Shown here piece by piece: positions 1 through 4,136 of a stretch of 7,254 nucleotides of DNA (its first letter is position 1; every line of letters starts with the position of its first letter). The position numbers and the translations under genes were made by a program. The stretch is taken from contig JAJRTK010000372.1 in NCBI GenBank assembly GCA_024278345.1, positions 1-7,254 of the forward strand, given 5' to 3'. The notes beneath the pieces are model-generated. The model was not told the origin of the DNA, ran no database searches, and saw only the letters and a list, made by a program, of their open reading frames with translations. Source of the DNA: a bacterium. Its GTDB lineage: Bacteria > CSSED10-310 > JAJRTK01.

Positions 1-326
1 CCCACGATGCTTGCTCCAAACGAGCTCAACCCCCGGTAGGAAAAATTTAGAGCATCGGCAATGGCCACGAAGGGCGCCAAAAGAAAGAAAAAGAGTGGCG
101 GATAGGAGTTGGGGAACAGGTGACCGAAAATGTCCAGCCGAACAGAGTAAATCTCCTGGGGCCGGCCCTCCAGAATCAGGCGAGCCGTGGGTACCCAGAA
201 GTCGGCCAGATCGTTGAACGGCAAGGAGGCTTTGACAGCACTGGCCGCCAGTAGATAGGCAATGGCGGCAGTCAGCAAGAGCCAAACCTCCAGCACAGGA
301 CCTTTGTCAACCCTTTTTCCATTCAT
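1..326 (-). CDS. Partial membrane glycosyltransferase-like protein (GT87/DUF2029-like), N-terminal part
   Basis: An open frame on the minus strand runs from an ATG at 326 to the left edge without a stop, giving 108 codons; the C-terminus lies outside the window. The peptide begins MNGKRVDKGPVLEVW and enters a hydrophobic helix (LLLTAAIAYLLAASAV, about residues 16-31). A polar stretch follows with NDLADFWVPTARLILEGRP and an IYSVRLDIFGHLFPNSYPP segment, then a second hydrophobic helix (LFFFLLAPFVAIADAL). The pattern helix / D-x-F-x-x-x-A-R-x-x-x-x-G-x-P-x-x-x-Y / YPP / helix is what I recall for the N-terminus of GT87 (DUF2029) GT-C polyprenol-phosphate-mannose-type transferases, which add sugars outside the cytoplasmic membrane. 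A second in-frame ATG lies at 338, and an in-frame TGA at 357-359 closes the frame upstream. Neither start has a strong Shine-Dalgarno. The gene diverges from thiI. The membrane-protein call is firm; the GT87 assignment is moderate because only the N-terminus is visible. Confidence 0.72.
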   Translation of the reverse strand, partial: MNGKRVDKGPVLEVWLLLTAAIAYLLAASAVKASLPFNDLADFWVPTARLILEGRPQEIYSVRLDIFGHLFPNSYPPLFFFLLAPFVAIADALNFSYRGLSSFGASIV

Positions 327-425
327 CGCAAGGCCCATTCCATCCACGCCGGTCGGTCACCAGCGCCTTCTTCCAAGGGGCACCATTCTTCCGCGAACGT
401 TTCTGCTTTCCTTGAACGCCTTCTT

Positions 426-519
426 TTCTTTGGGTTGCGTTCCGCTCGCGGCGGCGGCAATCCGTCCGCCGCCACTCGCCTTCGGCACGAGTTCCCCCCG
501 TCCGCCGCCACTCGCCTTC
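426..519 (+). repeat. Dispersed hairpin repeat, copy A
   Basis: This is the longest of three related intergenic copies (the others are at 3211-3288, inverted, and 4031-4085). It opens with TTCTTTGGGTTG (426-437), followed by CCGCTCGC (442-449). Next is a GC palindrome: GGCGGCGG at 450-457, an 8-nt loop, and CCGCCGCC at 466-473. A 22-bp unit at 462-483 (CCGTCCGCCGCCACTCGCCT plus TC) recurs exactly at 498-519. Between the two units lies GGCACGAGTTCCCC, which is shared with copy B. It occupies the divergent intergenic space between the glycosyltransferase-like gene and thiI. No protein or known RNA family is recognised in it. The rest of the 339-581 gap shows no gene I can support. Confidence 0.72.
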
Positions 520-581
520 TCATCGCCCTTCACTCGATCCCCCTTCCCGTGGAAGCGCCGGGGCACCAGAAAGTAACCATC

Positions 582-1856
582 ATGCCCATGGACACGAAAA
601 CCAGCCCCCAAGAGGAGCTTCGCCCCCCGGTATCAGACGCCACTGGCGATTTTCCGGCCATGGCGGAAGGGGGCGAGGAACATTTGCTCATCTTGCGCGG
701 CGGCGAGTCAAACCTCAAGGGCGGCAACCGCCGGCGCTTCTTTTCCCAGTTGGAACGAAACGTTCGCCGGGCCCTCCACGACTTGCCAGCGGGAGCACCG
801 CGCCGCTTGACGGGGAGGATCGTCGTGCCCCTTTCCGGCGCCGAGTGTTGGCCCGAGATCCGCCAAAGAGTCGCCAAACTCTATGGCATTGAAAACTTTT
901 CCCTTGGGCACCCAGCACATCGGAGCCTTGAGGGAATCTGCCAGACCATCGAACGGCACTGGCCCCATGGCATGCAGGGCTCGTTCTTGGTCCGCTGTCG
1001 CCGCGGAGACAAGAAATTCCCTCTCAAGTCACCCCAGATCGAGCGCGAAGTCGGCGGTTTCATTCACCAAAAGTGGGGGCTGCCGGTGGATCTTCGAAAC
1101 CCGGAGACGACCATTCGCGTCGAAATCTTGCCCAACGTTGCGTACGTCTCTTTCGGCATACTCCAAGGGGCTGGAGGTTTGCCCACGGGAACTTCCGGTC
1201 GCCTCGTTGTCCTCTTCTCTGGCGGAATCGACTCCCCCGTGGCAGCCGCCCGCCTCCAGCGGCGAGGGGTCACCGTGGAGCTCGTCCACTTCAGCGGGCG
1301 GCCTTTCCAGGACCGAAGGTCGGAGCGGAAAGCCAAGAAGCTGGCCCGGGTCTTGGCGCGATCCCAGATGCGCTTGAACCTGTGGCTGGTCCCCTTTGGC
1401 GAGGTTCAACGGCGAATCGTCGTGGCATCCCGCCCGGCATTGCGCGTCTTGCTCTACCGCCGTCTCATGCTTCGCATCGCCCGCAAGCTTGCCTGGAAAT
1501 GCGATGCGCCGGCCGTGGCCACGGGCGGCAGCATGGGGCAGGTCGCCTCACAGACTCTCCAAAATCTCGTGGCCATCGACGACGCGGTCCAGGGCCCGGT
1601 CTTCCGGCCACTCATCGGAATGGACAAACAAGAGATCATCGACGAGGCCAGAAAGCTCGGAACCTACGATATCTCCATCCTTCCCGATGGCGATTGCTGC
1701 CAGCTCTTTGCCCCCAAGAAGGGTTCCGAACTGGCCGTCACCATCGCCGAAATCCGGCGAGCCGAAGAAGGACTCGACATCGAAGACCTCGTCATGATAG
1801 CCCTTGCCGGCGCCACAGTGGAACGATTCCGCCTTCCGGGTGCGGCCTCCGACTAG
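582..1856 (+). CDS. thiI: tRNA 4-thiouridine synthetase ThiI (no rhodanese domain)
   Basis: This 424-residue cytoplasmic enzyme should adenylate U8 of tRNA with ATP and thiolate it to s4U using sulfur relayed from a cysteine desulfurase; in some bacteria ThiI also supplies sulfur for thiazole synthesis. The N-terminal ferredoxin-like part carries the ThiI opening pattern ILRGGESNLKGGNRRRFF (residues 37-54). A THUMP domain spans about 100-190. The PP-loop ATPase follows, with SGGIDSPVAA at 213-222, TGGSMGQVASQTLQNL at 314-329, FRPLIGMDKQEII at 341-353 and DCCQLFAPK at 371-379. The DCC region corresponds to the catalytic-cysteine position of the family. The protein ends soon after, so the C-terminal rhodanese domain of the E. 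coli type (482 residues) is absent, as in the B. subtilis type. The ATG at 582 was chosen because the frame upstream runs through the repeat; ATGs at 588 and 660 are alternatives, and none has a good Shine-Dalgarno. About 33 residues precede the conserved core. TGGS replaces the usual TGES/TGDS. Confidence 0.95.
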   Translation: MPMDTKTSPQEELRPPVSDATGDFPAMAEGGEEHLLILRGGESNLKGGNRRRFFSQLERNVRRALHDLPAGAPRRLTGRIVVPLSGAECWPEIRQRVAKLYGIENFSLGHPAHRSLEGICQTIERHWPHGMQGSFLVRCRRGDKKFPLKSPQIEREVGGFIHQKWGLPVDLRNPETTIRVEILPNVAYVSFGILQGAGGLPTGTSGRLVVLFSGGIDSPVAAARLQRRGVTVELVHFSGRPFQDRRSERKAKKLARVLARSQMRLNLWLVPFGEVQRRIVVASRPALRVLLYRRLMLRIARKLAWKCDAPAVATGGSMGQVASQTLQNLVAIDDAVQGPVFRPLIGMDKQEIIDEARKLGTYDISILPDGDCCQLFAPKKGSELAVTIAEIRRAEEGLDIEDLVMIALAGATVERFRLPGAASD

Positions 1857-2992
1857 GAGGAAAAGCAGAAGCCCTTGTCATGGCTCTCGATCTGGGCCAC
1901 AACCTCCGATGGCGAGTCGGTGAGGGCCAGGCAACTGGCGTACCTCCGGCCTTGGGCGAGCTTTGTCAAAAGCGGGTAGACTGGCTTTGTGTGTGTCCAG
2001 TAGCTTTTTCCAAAGAAGATCATGGGACTCGGCGGCCCCAGCGATTCATAATGATTCTGGGTGGCATCCTGGAAGATCTCCTGGATCGTGCCGGCGCTTC
2101 CAGGGGCGAAGATGATGCCGGCTGTGGCGATGCTCACCAGTTGATCTTCCCGGAAGCTGTTGGCAAAAAGCTTGGCGATTTGGGTTGCGAAAATCGCTGG
2201 CGGTTCATGGCCAAAGAGCCAGGTGGGAATGCCTAGGCTGGCGCAGTCTTCATCCACGTGGCGAAGAGGAAAGGCCCGCGCCACCTCAAAGGCCGCGTCA
2301 TACCAAGCCTCCACGGGCGTGAAGAGAGGGGCATGGGCCAGGATTCGGATCGCCTCCTCAAGCTCGGCATCCCTCCTTGAGGCAAACCAGGCTCCCAGAT
2401 GCGTCGCCTCCATGGCTCCGGGGCCGCCACCGCTCACCATGAAAAAACCACGGCGCGTAAGATCCCGTGACAATGCGGCAACCTGAGCGTAGTCATCGTG
2501 CCCTCGCGCCATGGCGTGCCCACCCATGATGGCCACCACCATCCGGCCTTCCAGCGCTTCCTCCAGGGCATCGGAAATCGCGTGATCGTGGAGCCAGCGC
2601 CCCAAAGATTCCAAAATCGACGGGGGCTTGATGCCGCCAGTCTTCTTGTAATGGGCGTAAATCCGACCGTCGAGAGTCTTCCCATAACTGCCGGGAACCC
2701 CCGGCTCGTACCCGCCCAGAAGCTCTTCCGGAGTGTACAGGGCCCCTCGATAGGGCTTGTACGGCAGGCCGGGGATTCGCGGGAAGAGCAAAACATCGGA
2801 TCTGCCGAGATGCTCGTACGCCTCCGGACTCAGCGTACAGCCCAAAAAAACAGAGTTCCCACCGGGCAAACGAAGCAGATCCGCCGTCAAGCCCAGGAGA
2901 TTGAGCCCCTGGAAGACCGCATTGGCAAACGTACCGCCCTGGGAAAGATGTTCTTCTACGGCCTCAACCGTCTCGAATTCCCGACGAACCAT
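1853..2992 (-). CDS. LOG/TIGR00730-like Rossmann-fold nucleotide-binding protein, long form
   Basis: This is a 379-residue cytoplasmic protein. LOG-type proteins (once annotated as lysine decarboxylases) typically hydrolyse nucleoside 5'-monophosphates to base plus ribose phosphate; the substrate of this long subfamily is not evident here. An N-terminal domain of about 150 residues includes ETVEAVEEHLSQGG and SVFLGCTLSPEA. The Rossmann core follows: IMGGHAMARG at 155-164, SGGGPGAMEATHLGA at 187-201, GIPTWLFGHEPP at 254-265, and FAPGSAGTIQEIFQDATQNH at 295-314. The last is the family's PGGxGTxxE motif with the second Gly replaced by Ser, as in the long subfamily I recall from actinobacteria, where PGAAGT is usual. 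The ATG at 2992 is preferred because GGAGA lies 8 nt upstream and the conserved N-terminus begins at once. The frame stays open to another ATG at 3073 (27 extra, low-homology-looking residues) that lacks a ribosome site. The gene is convergent with thiI, overlapping it by 4 bp. Confidence 0.9.
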   Translation of the reverse strand: MVRREFETVEAVEEHLSQGGTFANAVFQGLNLLGLTADLLRLPGGNSVFLGCTLSPEAYEHLGRSDVLLFPRIPGLPYKPYRGALYTPEELLGGYEPGVPGSYGKTLDGRIYAHYKKTGGIKPPSILESLGRWLHDHAISDALEEALEGRMVVAIMGGHAMARGHDDYAQVAALSRDLTRRGFFMVSGGGPGAMEATHLGAWFASRRDAELEEAIRILAHAPLFTPVEAWYDAAFEVARAFPLRHVDEDCASLGIPTWLFGHEPPAIFATQIAKLFANSFREDQLVSIATAGIIFAPGSAGTIQEIFQDATQNHYESLGPPSPMIFFGKSYWTHTKPVYPLLTKLAQGRRYASCLALTDSPSEVVAQIESHDKGFCFSS

Positions 2993-3000
2993 ACGCTTCT

Positions 3001-3005
3001 TCTCC
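3001..3005 (-). promoter_or_regulatory. Shine-Dalgarno site deciding the LOG-family start
   Basis: On the minus strand GGAGA, within GTGGAGAAGAAGCGT, sits 8 nt before the ATG at 2992. The longer in-frame start at 3073 is preceded by AGCATCGGTGA, which has no comparable purine-rich site. This supports 2992 as the translation start. Confidence 0.6.
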
Positions 3006-3034
3006 ACGGAACTTGGAACTCGCCTCTCCCAGCA

Positions 3035-3071
3035 TTTTCCCCAGAGGGAAAACGATCGGCCTTTTCCGGCC
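3035..3071 (-). promoter_or_regulatory. Mutually exclusive short hairpins in the LOG-gene leader
   Basis: If translation starts at 2992, this stretch is untranslated leader. TTTTCCC (3035-3041) can pair with GGGAAAA (3046-3052) across the 4-nt loop CAGA. The same GGAAAA arm (3047-3052) can instead pair with TTTTCC (3062-3067). The latter is itself the loop of a GGCC-TTTTCC-GGCC hairpin (3058-3071). Alternative pairings of one arm can occur in attenuators, but no U-tract terminator follows and no known riboswitch consensus is seen. The structure is visible; the regulatory role is speculation. Confidence 0.25.
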
Positions 3072-3210
3072 ATTCACCGATGCTAGGCTATCTGAAAATA
3101 CCCATCCTGTCATCTGATGATCCGGCTTCTTGGCCGCGATAAAAATCTTGTGGCAGCAGATTTCGGTGGTGCTCCAGCCCTAGGGCAATGGATCGAAGGC
3201 GGCGACAATG

Positions 3211-3288
3211 GCGAGGAACGGGCGCCGCGGGGAACTCGTGCCAAGGGCACGGGTCGATACCGATGCGAGCGGGACGTAACGCAAAGAA
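3211..3288 (-). repeat. Dispersed hairpin repeat, copy B (inverted)
   Basis: Read on the minus strand, this copy starts TTCTTTGCGTTACG, continues CCCGCTCGC, and has the later block CCTTGGCACGAGTTCCCC that matches copy A. Its central palindrome differs in sequence from A and C but still folds: GCACGGGT (3247-3254) pairs with ACCGATGC (3259-3266) around CGAT, with one mismatch and one wobble. It lies between the LOG-family gene and the YfbK_C relic, 85 bp before the relic's broken 5' end. Apart from this copy and the hairpins described separately, the gap 2993-3373 holds no gene I can support. Confidence 0.65.
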
Positions 3289-3373
3289 AATAAAAGGTGT
3301 TTCGCCAATTATGCCCTAAAAGAAGAGCACGACCCCACGTTTCTGGATAGTCTAATTGTTGCAGCATTAAAGC

Positions 3374-3976
3374 GTGGAGCAGATGAACTCCACCCTCATC
3401 ACCATCGCCAAGGACATCAAGCTCCAGATCCGGTTCAATCCGGCTTCCGTCCAGTCGTTCCGCCTGTTGGGCTACGAAAACCGGCGCCTCCAAAAGGAAG
3501 ATTTCAACGACGACACCGTCGATGCCGGAGAGATCGGAGCGGGTCATGGAGTGACCGCCCTTTACGAGATCGTTTCTCCACCCGGTGCATTGCCGGCCCG
3601 GGAGTCTGGTCATGGAAGCGGCACCCCGCCAAGCTTGGGTTTACCGGGAAAAGAACTCTTGACCCTGGAGATCCGTTACAAAGAGCCCGAAGGAGTGCGC
3701 AGCCGCCTGCTGAGGTTTGCCGCGTACGACCGTGGGGGCAGATACCAGGCGGCTTCGGCCGATTTCAAGTTTGCCGCCGCCGTGGCGGGGCTTGGGATGC
3801 TTCTCAGAAATTCCAAATATAAGGGCCACACGACGTTCAAGCTGGTGCGAAGCCTTGCAAAGCAGGGGCTTGAAACCGATGAACCAGGCTATCGGAAGGA
3901 GTTTGCGCGGCTGGTCAAAAAGGCCGAAAAACTGGTAAAAAAACGGCGGCCAAAGGTTCATGAGGCGGGCTTGTAG
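3374..3976 (+). pseudogene. 5'-truncated YfbK-type von Willebrand factor A protein: C-terminal domain only
   Basis: The 200-codon frame encodes what I recognise as the C-terminal domain (YfbK_C, formerly DUF3520) of YfbK-like VWA proteins, which are normally about 500-600 residues with an N-terminal vWF_A region before it. Diagnostic stretches are EQMNSTLITIAKDIKLQIRF (residues 2-21), FRLLGYENRRLQKEDFNDD, DAGEIGAGHGVTALYEIV, LTLEIRYKEPEGVRSRLL, and ASADFKFAAAVAGLGMLLR. The C-terminus looks complete, ending in a lysine-rich tail. In family members the sequence before EQM continues into the VWA domain. Here in-frame stops lie at 3368-3370 and 3353-3355, and no VWA motif (DxSxS) occurs upstream in any frame. 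The apparent GTG start has no ribosome site; GGAG lies only 3 nt before the ATG at 3383. I read it as a deletion relic. A functional stand-alone domain is possible because the remaining frame is intact over 200 codons. Copies B and C of the repeat flank it. Confidence 0.75.
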
Positions 3977-4030
3977 AGCCACGCCCACGGGTATCGCCCC
4001 TTCCCGGTGAGAGCCTGCGCCCGCTCTTCC

Positions 4031-4085
4031 TTCTTTGGGTTGTACTCCGCTCGCATCGGCGGCGGTCCCACCGCCGCTACTCGCC
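4031..4085 (+). repeat. Dispersed hairpin repeat, copy C
   Basis: This copy aligns without gaps to the first 55 bp of copy A: TTCTTTGGGTTG (4031-4042), then TCCGCTCGC (4046-4054), a palindrome, and ACTCGCC (4079-4085). The palindrome is GCGGCGGT (4059-4066), a 3-nt loop CCC, and ACCGCCGC (4070-4077), a perfect 8-bp stem. It sits in the 160-bp gap between the convergent YfbK_C relic and the beta-helix protein gene. It could in principle act as a transcription barrier there, but no T-run follows on either strand. Confidence 0.7.
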
Positions 4086-4136
4086 TCTTCGCTCCAATTC
4101 GGGTTCGATCCCTCCATATTCGGCAACGTCGGGATG

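Noticed and set aside
11-217. Plus-strand 68-codon frame at the left edge
   Set aside because: It is opposite the open, hydrophobic minus-strand frame, which has the stronger protein character; the plus-strand peptide is Arg/Pro-rich and featureless.
435-581. Upstream extension of the thiI frame to an ATG at 435
   Set aside because: The 49 extra residues translate the GC-rich repeat copy A and have no counterpart in ThiI; the start at 582 or 588 is more plausible.
1073-2236. Plus-strand 387-codon frame across thiI and the LOG gene
   Set aside because: Arg/Pro/His-rich composition typical of an out-of-frame reading of GC-rich genes; it overlaps two well-supported genes.
3110-3613. Minus-strand 167-codon frame opposite the YfbK_C relic
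   Set aside because: It is antisense to a recognisable domain, spans repeat copy B, and shows no motif of its own.
4031-4085. Copy C as an intrinsic terminator between convergent genes
   Set aside because: The stem is strong but no U-tract follows on either strand, and the same element lies in divergent gaps where a terminator makes no sense.
4101-4112. GGGTTCGATCCC, resembling a tRNA T-arm
   Set aside because: Only 3 pairs form beyond the loop, no acceptor stem, D-arm or anticodon arm can be placed on either side, and no CCA-type end follows.
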